Source: Candidatus Melainabacteria bacterium (GTDB taxonomy: Bacteria > Cyanobacteriota > Vampirovibrionia > Obscuribacterales > Obscuribacteraceae). From it: 64,000 nucleotides of DNA. Of this stretch, positions 1 through 8,608 are shown piece after piece. The position numbers and the translations under genes are program-made. Positions within the stretch are counted from its first letter, which is position 1, and each line of letters begins with the position of its first letter. Location of the stretch: the NCBI GenBank assembly GCA_016716405.1, contig JADJWK010000003.1, positions 558,001 through 622,000 on the forward strand, written 5' to 3'. The notes under the pieces were generated by a model that worked only from the letters and a program-made list of their open reading frames with translations, had not been told where the DNA came from and did not search any database.

Positions 1-899
1 CAGCCTGCGGGCGCACCTGGGAAGTGATTTTCATCGATGACGGCTCCTCCGACCAGAGCTTTGCCGAGCTCGGCAAGCTGGTGGCCCAGGACCATCGTCT
101 CAGAGTGGTGAAATTCGTCCGCAATTACGGACAGACCGCAGCCCTTGCTGCCGGTATCGACTATGCCCGCGGTCGGGTGATCATCCCCATGGACGCCGAT
201 CTGCAGAACGACCCCGGCGACATCCAGTTGCTCCTGGACAAGATGGACGAAGGCTACGATGTCGTGAGCGGCTGGCGCAAAGACCGGAAAGACGAGTTTT
301 TCACCCGCCTGCTGCCGTCCTGGATCGCCAACAAGATCATCTCGGTGATCAGCGAGGTCCCCCTGCATGACTACGGTTGCTCCCTGAAAGCATACCGCCG
401 GGAAGTGATCAAAGACGTCCGGCTCTACGGCGAGATGCACCGTTTCGTTCCCATCTACGCCACCTGGCACGGAGCGAAAGTGGCCGAGATCCCGGTAACC
501 CACCATGCCCGGCAGTACGGCACCTCCAAGTACGGTCTCTCCCGGACCTTCAAAGTGGTCCTCGATCTGATCACGGTGAAATTCATGTCCTCGTATTTCA
601 CCAAGCCCATCTATGTATTCGGCACAGCCGGAATGCTCTCCCTGGCTGCCGCTTTCGCCTGTTTCGTCTGGATGGTGGTCTTGAAGTATGGATTCCATAC
701 TACTTTTATAGAGACACCTCTGCCGGTGCTCATCTGTATGTTCTTCATGCTCGGAGTGCAGACTATTCTCATGGGGCTCCTTGCCGAGATCCTCATGCGG
801 ACTTATCACGAGTCCCAGGGCAAAAGGATCTACGCTGTCGATGAGTTGCTCAATATAAATCTCGGCGACGGCGGTGACGATGGCGACCACCGGGAATAA
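1..899 (+). CDS. Family 2 glycosyltransferase, 5' end outside window
   Basis: Makes a polyprenyl-phosphate sugar from a nucleotide sugar at the inner membrane (DPM1/ArnC/GtrB-like GT2 family). The frame is open from base 3 and reads ACGRTWE straight into VIFIDDGSSDQS, the usual N-terminal GT2 strand, so the GTG at 24 is not the real start and roughly the first 30 residues lie left of the window. The DxD metal/nucleotide site is in MDADLQNDPGD (about bases 189-221). Two C-terminal membrane helices (about bases 610-690 and 715-800) precede a short basic cytoplasmic tail, typical of this subfamily. The next gene is a GT39 transferase, the enzyme class that uses polyprenyl-phosphate sugars, so the two probably act in series. 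The exact sugar cannot be read from sequence. Confidence 0.9.
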   Translation, partial: ACGRTWEVIFIDDGSSDQSFAELGKLVAQDHRLRVVKFVRNYGQTAALAAGIDYARGRVIIPMDADLQNDPGDIQLLLDKMDEGYDVVSGWRKDRKDEFFTRLLPSWIANKIISVISEVPLHDYGCSLKAYRREVIKDVRLYGEMHRFVPIYATWHGAKVAEIPVTHHARQYGTSKYGLSRTFKVVLDLITVKFMSSYFTKPIYVFGTAGMLSLAAAFACFVWMVVLKYGFHTTFIETPLPVLICMFFMLGVQTILMGLLAEILMRTYHESQGKRIYAVDELLNINLGDGGDDGDHRE

Positions 900-923
900 G
901 TAGCATTCGGGAGCCAAACTGCC

Positions 924-2639
924 ATGAGGTCCAGAACCCTGCAGACCCAGACCAGAGAGCTCGAAAGTGATTTCAAGGAGTCCGGCGATACGATCTCTGT
1001 CGGGGCTCGATCTCCGCTTTCCGGATCCAGGAAAGCGGACCGCAAGACACTGATCTTGTTTGCCGTTTTCTTTTCAGCCGCCTGCCTGCTCTATTTCGTC
1101 AAGCTCGGCAGCCATCCGCTCTTCAATCCGGACGAGGCCCTCTATGCCGAGCCTGCTCGTGAGATGCTCGAGACAGGCGAATATGTCACCACTTATCTCA
1201 ATTATCAGGTTCGCTACACCAAGCCTCCCCTGTGCATCTGGGCTATGGCCATGGCATTCAAGACTTTCGGGGTGACCGAGTTCGCGGCTCGCTTCTTCAG
1301 TGCCGCCTGTGGTGCTATTCTGCTGGGCGCGACTTATCTGTTCACCGAAAAATACGCCTCGCGCAGAGCAGCGGTACTGGCTTCTCTGGCGCTGTTGCTG
1401 GCGCCTCTCTACCTGGCTTCTTCGCGTCTTGCCATCACCGACATTCCCCTCAGCCTCTTCGTGGCAGGGTCCCTCATGAGCCTCTATCATGGCTTCCAGT
1501 CCGGAGAGGGGCGCTGGAAATGGCTCGGCTACCTGCTCATCGGCCTCGGTGTCATGACCAAGGGACCGGTGGCGCTTCTCATCCCCGGTGCCATCATGGT
1601 GGCATATCATGCTCTGGCCGGCGAGATCAAGAAAGCCTGGAGATACTACAATCCCATCGGCGCGCTTGCTTTCATCGCCCTTATAGCGGTGCCCTGGTTC
1701 GCTCTCGAGATCTATGTCACCAGAGGCGAATACTACGAGGCATTCATACTCCGGGAGAACTTCCAGCGTTTCACTGCTGTCGTTGATCACAAGTATCCCT
1801 GGTGGTATCACATAGCAGCCATGTTCGGCGGCTTTTTTCCCTGGTCTCTCTGCCTGCCCTTCGCCTGGTTCGCCTCTCTCAAGGGCTTCTGGAAGGACCG
1901 GGCCGGGACGAGCAGCAAATTCGGTCTCTTCCTGTCGGTATGGTCCCTGTTTATACTGGGCTTTTTCAGCGCCAGCGTCTCCAAGCTCATTCCTTACACG
2001 CTGCCGGCATTCCCTGCCGTCGCAGCGCTATCAGGCGTTTTTCTGGCCGGGCTCATAGAAAGGAGAGCACGCCTGCCCATAGCTTCCGGCATGGCTCTGG
2101 TGGCGGCGTTGGCCTGCGGCAATCTCTTCACTCTCCACATAGTCGAGGCGAAAGTCAGAGACTGCCCTCCGGATCTCATCGCCGCGCTTCCGGCCGCGAT
2201 CACCGCCATCGCCCTCTGCGCTTTCTCAGGCCTGGTGCTGGCTCTGTCCAGACGCCTCTATGCATCTCTTGTGGTATTCGGCTGCTCCATGCTCCTGGCA
2301 TTCGGCTGGTTCGGGCCGGTATTGCTGGATGTTTTCGCTTCGGAGTGGGAAGAGCCGGTGGTGGCATACAGCCGTTATGCGGCCCTTTCCGACCGGCCGA
2401 TTCTGGTGCACAGTATCAGGAAGCCGTCGGTCACTTTCTATGCCGGCAGGCGGGTCGAGGTCTGCCCCACCGCCGACTTGCTCGGCGCCCATATGCACAA
2501 TCACGAAAAGGCGTATATTATCGCTCGGAGCAAAGACGCCGATTTCTTCGAATCGATCACGGGTTGCAAGATCCTCGATAAATGCGGTCGTTTTATGCTT
2601 GTTTCCTGGAATCAGCCTGAGATGGGAGGCGGTCAATGA
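924..2639 (+). CDS. ArnT/PMT-like family 39 membrane glycosyltransferase
   Basis: 571-aa polytopic membrane protein that should move a sugar from a polyprenyl-phosphate carrier to a lipid or protein on the outer face of the inner membrane. The first luminal loop has the family pattern (HPLFNPDEALYAEPAREM) with the acidic DE pair (about residues 70-71), followed by YTKPPL, as in ArnT and other GT39 members. About ten to twelve hydrophobic segments follow, then a small soluble tail with a YAGRRVE segment. A 40-residue polar N-terminal extension precedes the first membrane helix. GGGAG lies about 10 nt before ATG 924. The gene follows the GT2 gene by 24 nt and overlaps the epimerase gene by 4 nt (ATGA), so the three look like one operon. 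The acceptor is unknown; lipid A-like or protein acceptors are both possible. Confidence 0.88.
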   Translation: MRSRTLQTQTRELESDFKESGDTISVGARSPLSGSRKADRKTLILFAVFFSAACLLYFVKLGSHPLFNPDEALYAEPAREMLETGEYVTTYLNYQVRYTKPPLCIWAMAMAFKTFGVTEFAARFFSAACGAILLGATYLFTEKYASRRAAVLASLALLLAPLYLASSRLAITDIPLSLFVAGSLMSLYHGFQSGEGRWKWLGYLLIGLGVMTKGPVALLIPGAIMVAYHALAGEIKKAWRYYNPIGALAFIALIAVPWFALEIYVTRGEYYEAFILRENFQRFTAVVDHKYPWWYHIAAMFGGFFPWSLCLPFAWFASLKGFWKDRAGTSSKFGLFLSVWSLFILGFFSASVSKLIPYTLPAFPAVAALSGVFLAGLIERRARLPIASGMALVAALACGNLFTLHIVEAKVRDCPPDLIAALPAAITAIALCAFSGLVLALSRRLYASLVVFGCSMLLAFGWFGPVLLDVFASEWEEPVVAYSRYAALSDRPILVHSIRKPSVTFYAGRRVEVCPTADLLGAHMHNHEKAYIIARSKDADFFESITGCKILDKCGRFMLVSWNQPEMGGGQ

Positions 2640-3709
2640 AACTCGAGCGGGTCCTTGTCACTGGCGGTGCCGGGTTCATCGGCAGCCACCTGGTGGAGCG
2701 CCTGATCTTTGAAGAAGGCGTAAAAGTCACTGTTCTCGACAATTTCAACGATTTCTACGATCCCGGGATCAAACGCCGCAATCTCGACCGGGTCAGGGAC
2801 CATGAGAATTTCGCCCTGATCGAGGGCGATATCCGCAACAGGTTGGATGTGCAGCGGGCTTTCGCGCCTGGCAATCCTGGCCAGGGACCGGTGGACGCCG
2901 TGGTCCACCTGGCTGCCATGGCCGGGGTGAGACCCTCCATCGAGAATCCCGGTCTCTACATGGACGTCAATATCATGGGCACCCAGAATCTCCTGGACTG
3001 TGCCGCTGCTCAGTCTGTGAGAAGTCAGTCAGATGGAAGTCAGACAGAGAGAAATCAGACCCGCCCTCTTTTCGTTTTCGCCTCCTCCAGCTCGGTCTAT
3101 GGCGAGCGGCAGGCTGAGCATTTCAGAGAGAGCGATCGTACCGATCGGCCCATATCGCCTTATGCTGCCTCCAAGATGGCTGGCGAGATGCTCTGTCACA
3201 CGGCTCACAGGAACACCGGTCTCGATGTCGTCTGCCTGCGCTTTTTCACTGTCTTCGGACCGCGCCAGAGACCGGACCTGGCGATTCACAAGTTCTGCCG
3301 TTTGATCGATGAGGGAAAGCCTGTCGAAGTATATGGAGATGGCAGCACGCAGAGGGACTATACGTATATTCAGGACATAGTCGATGGGATCATGGGCGTC
3401 TTCGGGATGACCCGACCCTGTTTCGAGATCATCAATCTCGGGCGCAGCGAGCCGGTGGTCTTGAAAGACATGATCGCCTGTATCGAGAAGTCCCTGGGCA
3501 AAAAGGCTGATATTGTCCACAAGCCTATGCAGAAAGGGGATGTGCCCAATACTTTCGCCGGAATAGACAGAGCCCGGCAATTGCTTGCCTACCATCCGAC
3601 TACAGGAATCGAGGAAGGTATCGAGGCCTTTGTCGCCTGGTACAGAGAAAACCAGGCAGGAGCGGTGGCGGTTGACGGGGGCAAAGCCCGGGAATTAAAA
3701 TCGGTCTAA
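2636..3709 (+). CDS. NAD-dependent nucleotide-sugar epimerase (UDP-glucuronate 4-epimerase-like)
   Basis: 357-aa extended short-chain dehydrogenase. GGAGFIG (residues 10-16) binds NAD; SSSSVYG supplies the catalytic Ser and YAASK gives Tyr176 and Lys180. FGPRQRPDLA and GDGSTQRDYTYIQDI are typical of UDP-glucuronate/UDP-galacturonate epimerases, which make the sugar nucleotide for a surface glycan. Start ATG 2636 overlaps the GT39 stop by 4 nt, indicating translational coupling. Residues about 126-143 form an extra Ser/Gln/Arg-rich loop not expected in the fold, coded by DNA with repeated agtcag/cagac words. The likely role is to provide the sugar nucleotide consumed by the upstream transferases. 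Substrate assignment is from family resemblance only. Confidence 0.87.
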   Translation: MKLERVLVTGGAGFIGSHLVERLIFEEGVKVTVLDNFNDFYDPGIKRRNLDRVRDHENFALIEGDIRNRLDVQRAFAPGNPGQGPVDAVVHLAAMAGVRPSIENPGLYMDVNIMGTQNLLDCAAAQSVRSQSDGSQTERNQTRPLFVFASSSSVYGERQAEHFRESDRTDRPISPYAASKMAGEMLCHTAHRNTGLDVVCLRFFTVFGPRQRPDLAIHKFCRLIDEGKPVEVYGDGSTQRDYTYIQDIVDGIMGVFGMTRPCFEIINLGRSEPVVLKDMIACIEKSLGKKADIVHKPMQKGDVPNTFAGIDRARQLLAYHPTTGIEEGIEAFVAWYRENQAGAVAVDGGKARELKSV

Positions 3710-3729
3710 CAATAGAAAGGGCTAGATCG

Positions 3730-4011
3730 ATGACCACCAACGACACTCAGGACCTGGTCGAATTGTTGCGGGCCGGGATGTTCGAGGAATTCCGCAGCCG
3801 CTTCAAGGACACCATCAACGGAAGCCATGACGGTATTTTCGAGCTCGCCGAGGCGATCAATCTCAGGCTTCAAGAGTTGAGCCCGGGATGCGAATCGAAG
3901 ATTGTCGTCAGCCAGAGAACCAACTCGGACAAGCATATAGTCATGATCATGGATGCCTCCCGGATATTCGGCGAGAGTTTCACCGTCACCCGGCAAATGT
4001 TCGTGATTTAG
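3730..4011 (+). CDS. Small hypothetical cytoplasmic protein, 93 aa
   Basis: No family recognised. The protein is soluble and acidic, with helical segments at residues 6-30 and 33-50 and a predicted strand-turn-strand end (KIVVSQRTNSDKHIVMIMD). No signal peptide or membrane segment is seen. A purine-rich AAAGGGC lies about 11 nt before ATG 3730. It sits 20 nt after the epimerase in the same direction and could be the last gene of that operon. Real coding is supported by clean codon usage (GAG, CTC, GCC preference like the neighbours) and its position, not by homology. Confidence 0.6.
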   Translation: MTTNDTQDLVELLRAGMFEEFRSRFKDTINGSHDGIFELAEAINLRLQELSPGCESKIVVSQRTNSDKHIVMIMDASRIFGESFTVTRQMFVI

Positions 4012-4158
4012 TTGTCGTTTGCTTAATAGCAGGCTTTCAAGCAGGGCCCGGGCTCGCGCCTCATGACACCTTAAAGCTGCCTTATATAGCCATTTCGAGG
4101 CTCCAAGCGGGTGAATCGACCGTAAAATAGTCAAGAACCTATTTCAGGTCGTACCACG
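4012..4158. other. Intergenic region with candidate -10 box
   Basis: 147 nt between two rightward genes. A TAAAAT box (4123-4128) lies 30 nt before the GTG start at 4159 and may serve that gene; no matching -35 is seen. Nothing else is recognised. Confidence 0.4.
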
Positions 4159-5313
4159 GTGCAAACACTAACCAGACCGGACAAGAAGCAGTCGCCCCAG
4201 GCGACTCCCGAGGGCAGCGGCAGGCGGCCGCCATTCAAGGCAGCGGCTCTCATCGCCCTGGCCCTTTTCCTGATCAGCAATCTGGTTCTCTTCGCTGTTT
4301 TCGGCCCGGCAACCAGCTATTCGAACAACGTCTGGAACGGCACCGGCTCCATCGACCTGGCTCTCAACGAGTTCAAGGCTCTGCCCGGACGCCCGGATGT
4401 GGTTCTCCTGGGCTCCTCTCTGGTCATGTATCCATTCTGGTCCACCGACAAGAAAGAGCACCCGGAGATAGGCGATATCTTCCACCATCACCGCTCTCTT
4501 GCCCTGGAAGAGCGCCTGGCGCAGAAAAACGGCAAGCCCGTGGTCTTCAGCATGGCGATATTCGGGCAGATGGCCTCGGACGCTTATATCTATGCCAATG
4601 AGTTCCTCAAAGGGGAGCGCATGCCACCGGTCCTGGTCTGGGGTGTCGCCCCCCGGGACTTCTATGACGCCGAGCTCTCCGGTCCCATGCAGACGATCTC
4701 TTTCCAGCGTCTGGTCGGTCTCGATAATCTCCTTCGTTATGCCGACCTCTATCTGCCCGGGTTCCAGGAAAGAGCCGATTTCATCTTCTCCAAGTCCGTT
4801 TTTCTTTATGGCAGGCGCTGGCACATCCAGAAAGAAGTGAACAAAGGAGCCGACAAGCTCTATAATCTCGCCTCCCCGGGCTCCACAGCGGCTCGTCCGG
4901 GCTGGGAGAAAAGCCAGTCGGGCTTTGTTTTCACCGGCACCAGGGAAGATGTCTGGGAGAACAGCAAGCAGGAATATCAAAAACGCTACAAGAATATCGA
5001 TCTGGATAAGCTCAGCCTGCAGATGGGCTTCATGGACGGCTTGCTGAAGGTCTGTCAGGAGCGTGGCATCAAAGTGGTGCTCGTCAATATGCCTCTGACC
5101 GCCACCAACCGCGGTATCATGCCCACCGGCTTCTATGACAGCTACCGGGCGGAGCTCTCTAAAATCGCCGGTAAAAGAGGAGCAGTCCTGGCTGATTTCG
5201 GCAGCGACACCACTTTCGAGGATGGCGATTACTGGGATACATGCCACCTGAGCTACCAGGGCGGCTTCAAGCTCATGGACAAGCTCGCCCCGATCATCGA
5301 CAGACTCAGATAG
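4159..5313 (+). CDS. Membrane-anchored SGNH/GDSL-like protein
   Basis: 384 aa, GTG start. A proline/lysine-rich cytoplasmic head (residues 1-28) is followed by one membrane helix (about 29-52) and a large extracytoplasmic domain. That domain has the block layout of SGNH hydrolases: VVLLGSS (about residues 81-87) for the nucleophile strand, a VLVNMPL strand late in the protein, and DTCHLSYQGG (about 357-366) for the Asp-x-x-His pair. The architecture is like DltD/AlgX-type acyl-transfer proteins, which modify cell-wall polymers or exopolysaccharides. Its position after a glycan-building operon fits a role in acylating or deacylating a surface polymer, but this is inference. No O-acyltransferase partner is present in the window. 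Confidence 0.65.
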   Translation: MQTLTRPDKKQSPQATPEGSGRRPPFKAAALIALALFLISNLVLFAVFGPATSYSNNVWNGTGSIDLALNEFKALPGRPDVVLLGSSLVMYPFWSTDKKEHPEIGDIFHHHRSLALEERLAQKNGKPVVFSMAIFGQMASDAYIYANEFLKGERMPPVLVWGVAPRDFYDAELSGPMQTISFQRLVGLDNLLRYADLYLPGFQERADFIFSKSVFLYGRRWHIQKEVNKGADKLYNLASPGSTAARPGWEKSQSGFVFTGTREDVWENSKQEYQKRYKNIDLDKLSLQMGFMDGLLKVCQERGIKVVLVNMPLTATNRGIMPTGFYDSYRAELSKIAGKRGAVLADFGSDTTFEDGDYWDTCHLSYQGGFKLMDKLAPIIDRLR

Positions 5314-5458
5314 ACCCTTCCAGCGCAGCTTCCACTTCCGCTTCCATGGTGCTAAAGATAGTGCGGCATATATTTCTGCTTGACAGCTGGGTCGCCTGTG
5401 ACCGGTAGCAGCTTGGCCAGCGAGAGCTGGAAAGGCGAGAGCGTGATTGCGCGGGATT

Positions 5459-6055
5459 CTACTTGGGCATCAAGAAATAGAAGAGCGCTCCGCAGATGGC
5501 CAGCACCAGAATCACGGCAAGCATTATCGTATTGGCCGAGGAGTACTCGTCCATCTCGATGGACTTTTTGCGGACAGCTTTGATGGCGTCCACATTGGCA
5601 GGCGGATTGGAGGTCTTCTGCGCCTCGAGCATCTGCCGCATCTGCTCGCGCTGGGCGTCGAGCTTGGCCCGGGCTTGCTGGTGGCTGATCTCTTTCGCCA
5701 CTACCCGTGACATCACGTCCGGGAGCTGATCCTGCCAGGTCTTGGCGTCGAGAAAATCCACCGCCCCCAGATGCATCGAGTCTTTGACGAGGTCAGCCTC
5801 CAGGGTTTCGTTGCTCACCAGGAAGTGAATCTCTGGATGGTGCTCTTTGAGCCCGGAGAGCAGGGAAAGTCCGGTGTCCGGATCGGAGGAGAGCTCGATC
5901 CAGACGATCCTGGGATGCTTGCTCTCGATCTCGCGCGAGGCGCTGCCGCGGGCTGTGGTGCCGACAAGCTGCATGTCCGAGTTGCCGGCGATGAGCGCCG
6001 CTATCTGCGCTGCTTTCTCTTCGTTCTCGCATACTAAAAGAGTTGAGAGGGCCAC
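5459..6055 (-). CDS. Tail-anchored response-regulator-like (pseudo-receiver) protein
   Basis: 198 aa, GTG start with AGGA 9 nt upstream. Residues 4-120 follow the CheY receiver fold: TLLVCENEE (acidic pocket strand), IVWIEL, FLVSNE and GAVDFLDAK (conserved Lys). The phospho-acceptor Asp at the end of strand 3 is replaced by Glu54, so ordinary phosphorylation is unlikely. After the receiver come a charged, probably coiled-coil helix (about 125-150), a linker and one C-terminal membrane helix (about 172-194) ending in MPK, making it a tail-anchored cytoplasmic protein. There is no output DNA-binding domain. It may be a constitutively 'on' or phosphate-independent docking module on the membrane. 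It converges with the upstream SGNH gene and runs in the same direction as the transporter at 6094-7413. Confidence 0.75.
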   Translation of the reverse strand: MALSTLLVCENEEKAAQIAALIAGNSDMQLVGTTARGSASREIESKHPRIVWIELSSDPDTGLSLLSGLKEHHPEIHFLVSNETLEADLVKDSMHLGAVDFLDAKTWQDQLPDVMSRVVAKEISHQQARAKLDAQREQMRQMLEAQKTSNPPANVDAIKAVRKKSIEMDEYSSANTIMLAVILVLAICGALFYFLMPK

Positions 6056-6093
6056 CGTCTGTTTCCTATCTGCTCAGGCAAACCTATGATACT

Positions 6094-7413
6094 TCATTTC
6101 TTCTGCTTGTCTTCCACGCGCGCAGTGAGCGCTGCGGCAATGAGCAGGGAGACACCGCCCATCATCACCACATAGAGCGGCTGATTATGGAAGACATGCC
6201 GTACCAGAGGCTGGAAGCAGAGAGCGGCAATGACTTCGGGGATGACGATAAAAAGATTGAATACTCCCATATAAACACCGGTGCGATTGTCAGGCAGGCA
6301 ACCGGAGAGGATCGCATAAGGCATCGATAGTATCGATGCCCAGGCGACTCCGACGCCGATCATGGTCCATTGCAGGGAAACAGGATCGTGAATGAGGGCT
6401 ATGCCCAGGAGGCTCAGACCGCCTGCCACCAGGCTTATCCCGTGGACGAGCTTGCGCCCCAGGCGCTGTGCCAGGCGGGGCAGCAGGAAGGCGACCAGAA
6501 AGCAGACGATGGAATAGATGGCGAAACACCAGCCCGACCACTCGATTCCCCGGTCGAACTGCGGATCGCCGGGGGATTTTGCTCCGAACACGTGATAGGC
6601 GGTGGTGAGACCGAAAAACATCCACATGCAGAAAAGCCCGAGCCAGGTGAACACCTGCACCCAGGCAAGCTGTTTCATGGTGGCGGGCATCTGGGCAAGA
6701 GCCCCCGGAATCTCCGCGAAAGCGCTTTTGATCAACCCCATGGCGCCCCGGTTCCGTTCCTTCTCCTTCTCGAAAGCCTCCATATCCTCCGGGGGATATT
6801 CGCTGGTGGAGAAAACTGTCCAGAGTACACAGACGAGGAACATAGCTGCCCCTATCCGGAAAGCATAGAGGACCGTCAGAGGAACTCCGTTGCTGGCGAC
6901 ACCGTCGACCCCCATGTAACGAAACAGATAAGGCAGGGCGTTGGCGAGGGAGGCGCCGATTCCGATGAAAAAGCTCTGCATGATAAAGCCGGTGGTCCTC
7001 TGGGAATCATCGAGCTTGTCGGCGACAAAAGCCCTGAAAGGCTCCATGCTCACGTTGATACTGGCGTCGAGAATCCAGAGCAGGCTTGCCGCCCACCAGA
7101 GGAAGGGGGATTCGGGCATGATCAGAAGAGCGATACTGGCGAAAATGGCGCCGGTGAGAAAGTAGGGACGGCGGCGGCCCAGGCGACCCCAGGTTCGGTC
7201 GCTCATCGCTCCGATTATGGGCTGGACTATAAGACCGGTCACCGGACCTGCCAGCCAGAGGATCGGGATCTCGTCCGGATTGGCGCCGAGCTTGGTATAT
7301 ATGGCGCTCATATTGGCAAGCTGGAGCCCCCACCCGAACTGAATTCCGAGAAAACCGAAATTCATGTTCCAGATTTGCCAGAAGTTCAGGCGGGGCTTTA
7401 TTAGACTGGTCAT
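6094..7413 (-). CDS. MFS transporter of the SLC45/sucrose-maltose symporter type
   Basis: 439 aa, twelve predicted membrane helices. The opening NFWQIWNMNFGFLGIQFGWG, then GPVTGLIVQPIIGAMSDRTW and LGRRRPYFL, match bacterial SLC45-like and plant SUT-like sugar/H+ symporters (RxGRR-type loop 2-3 motif). Expected to import a disaccharide such as maltose or sucrose. A longer frame begins at a GTG 27 nt upstream, but ATG 7413 is preferred: it has TATACT ending 6 nt before it and no Shine-Dalgarno, as in a leaderless transcript. It is divergent from the FAS1 gene at 7465. No glycoside hydrolase is adjacent, so the substrate is unspecified. Confidence 0.85.
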   Translation of the reverse strand: MTSLIKPRLNFWQIWNMNFGFLGIQFGWGLQLANMSAIYTKLGANPDEIPILWLAGPVTGLIVQPIIGAMSDRTWGRLGRRRPYFLTGAIFASIALLIMPESPFLWWAASLLWILDASINVSMEPFRAFVADKLDDSQRTTGFIMQSFFIGIGASLANALPYLFRYMGVDGVASNGVPLTVLYAFRIGAAMFLVCVLWTVFSTSEYPPEDMEAFEKEKERNRGAMGLIKSAFAEIPGALAQMPATMKQLAWVQVFTWLGLFCMWMFFGLTTAYHVFGAKSPGDPQFDRGIEWSGWCFAIYSIVCFLVAFLLPRLAQRLGRKLVHGISLVAGGLSLLGIALIHDPVSLQWTMIGVGVAWASILSMPYAILSGCLPDNRTGVYMGVFNLFIVIPEVIAALCFQPLVRHVFHNQPLYVVMMGGVSLLIAAALTARVEDKQKK

Positions 7414-7419
7414 GGGTCT

Positions 7420-7425
7420 AGTATA
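7420..7425 (-). promoter_or_regulatory. -10 box of a likely leaderless transcript (TATACT)
   Basis: TATACT (five of six matches to TATAAT) ends 6 nt before the ATG at 7413, so transcription would begin at or next to the start codon. No Shine-Dalgarno is present. Confidence 0.6.
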
Positions 7426-7464
7426 GTATCTGGGAATCACGAACCGAAAAGGGAGGCACGACCT

Positions 7465-8055
7465 TTGAGTTTTGCATCGAAGTCATTTTTACCGGCCCTT
7501 CTGAGCCTGACCGTTTTCGCTATGCCGGCCATGGCAGGCGGCATCGAGAGCGGCGGAAAGCCCGAGCCTCGCCGCACTCTGCTTGCCGCCAAGACAAAGA
7601 GGTTCGAGTACAAGGAAGGCTTCGAGCGCCGGCCCAAAGACATAATCAATACCCTGAAAGACAACGAGGTCACCAGGTTCCAGACCCTGCTCGACGGTCT
7701 CGACCAGGCTTTCAGTCTCGACAATACTTTGAAGAATGCCGGTCCATACACGCTTTTCGCCCCCAGCGACACCGCTTTCAAGAAGATCCCCTACGAAGAC
7801 GTCCAGAGCCTCTGGGCCAACAAGAAAAAGCTCAAGCAGGTCCTCTCCTATCATATAGTCGAAGGCAAACACAGCCTCGATGATCTGCGCAAAACGGGCA
7901 CCCTGAAGACCATCGAGGGTCACACCCTGACGATCAAGACGCAGGGGCAGGATGTCTACGCCGACAAGGCTCTGATCACCACCGCCGATGTGCCGGCAAG
8001 CAACGGTATAGTTCATGTTATCGACCTGGTGGTCATGCCCCCTCTGACCAAGTGA
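7465..8055 (+). CDS. Secreted fasciclin (FAS1) domain protein
   Basis: 196 aa. Signal peptide at residues 1-24 (cleavage after AMA). A single FAS1 domain occupies about residues 60-193: TLLDGLDQAF, the GPYTLFAPSDTAFKKIP H1 box, KQVLSYHIVEG and the C-terminal SNGIVHVIDLVVMP H2 box, all as in bacterial FAS1 adhesion proteins. The start is TTG 7465, with GGGAGG 8 nt upstream. Known FAS1 proteins mediate adhesion or matrix contact; its partner here is unknown. It is divergent from the MFS gene and 10 nt before the ACT-domain gene. Confidence 0.93.
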   Translation: MSFASKSFLPALLSLTVFAMPAMAGGIESGGKPEPRRTLLAAKTKRFEYKEGFERRPKDIINTLKDNEVTRFQTLLDGLDQAFSLDNTLKNAGPYTLFAPSDTAFKKIPYEDVQSLWANKKKLKQVLSYHIVEGKHSLDDLRKTGTLKTIEGHTLTIKTQGQDVYADKALITTADVPASNGIVHVIDLVVMPPLTK

Positions 8056-8065
8056 GGCTTTTACC

Positions 8066-8608
8066 ATGGCAGTGAATGTCGTATTGACCGGAGTCGGGCA
8101 TGACCGGGTAGGCATCGTCGCCGAGCTCTCTAAAATTCTCTTCGAGCTCGGCTGCAATCTCCTCGATTCGAGCATGACCCTGCTTCGCAGCGAGTTCGCC
8201 GTGATTCTCATGGCCCAGATCCCGGACGGCAAGAGTATCGACGATCTGAAAGAGAAACTTGCGGCCGCCGAAGAACGTCTGGGCATGTCGGTTTTCGTCC
8301 GGGAGCTCAGCGACGAGGAGCTGGATGAAGAAGACGAGGACGCCGAGGCTTTTATAGTATCGGTCTATGGAGCCGACCGGCCGGGCATTGTCGCCGGTAT
8401 CACAGCCGAGCTCGCCCGGCTGGGGGTCAATCTCACCGATGTCGAGACCCGCAAGACGCCGGGGGATCGGCCGATTTTCATGATGGTGCTGGAGGTCACT
8501 CTGCCCCCGGGTTTCAGCGGAGACAGCCTGAAGGCCGAGCTGCAAGCGGTGGCCGAGGAGCTTCAGGTGGACCTCTCGGTGAACAGCGTGGAGGTGGCCG
8601 ACCTTTAA
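8066..8608 (+). CDS. Tandem ACT-domain regulator (GcvR-like)
   Basis: 180 aa, two ACT domains: residues about 4-75 (VVLTGVGHDRVGIVAELSKIL) and about 92-175 (FIVSVYGADRPGIVAGITAEL), separated by an acidic linker (DEELDEEDEDAEA). This is the layout of GcvR and related amino-acid-sensing proteins, which bind small amino acids such as glycine at the ACT interface. No DNA-binding domain is present, as in GcvR. No glycine cleavage gene is nearby, so the physiological ligand is uncertain. Its TAA stop overlaps the ATG of the deformylase gene (TAATG), so the two are co-translated. Confidence 0.85.
   Translation: MAVNVVLTGVGHDRVGIVAELSKILFELGCNLLDSSMTLLRSEFAVILMAQIPDGKSIDDLKEKLAAAEERLGMSVFVRELSDEELDEEDEDAEAFIVSVYGADRPGIVAGITAELARLGVNLTDVETRKTPGDRPIFMMVLEVTLPPGFSGDSLKAELQAVAEELQVDLSVNSVEVADL

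Noticed and set aside
5314..5458. Possible terminator between the convergent SGNH-like and pseudo-receiver genes
   Set aside because: CCTTCCAGC and GCTGGAAAGG could pair, but they are about 100 nt apart with a bulge and no T-run; nothing convincing is present.
6370..7404. 344-codon frame opposite the MFS gene and similar ones at 9102-10256 and 4168-5247
   Set aside because: Antisense shadows caused by codon bias; the translations are low in hydrophobic order and have no motifs, and the sense proteins are well-supported families.
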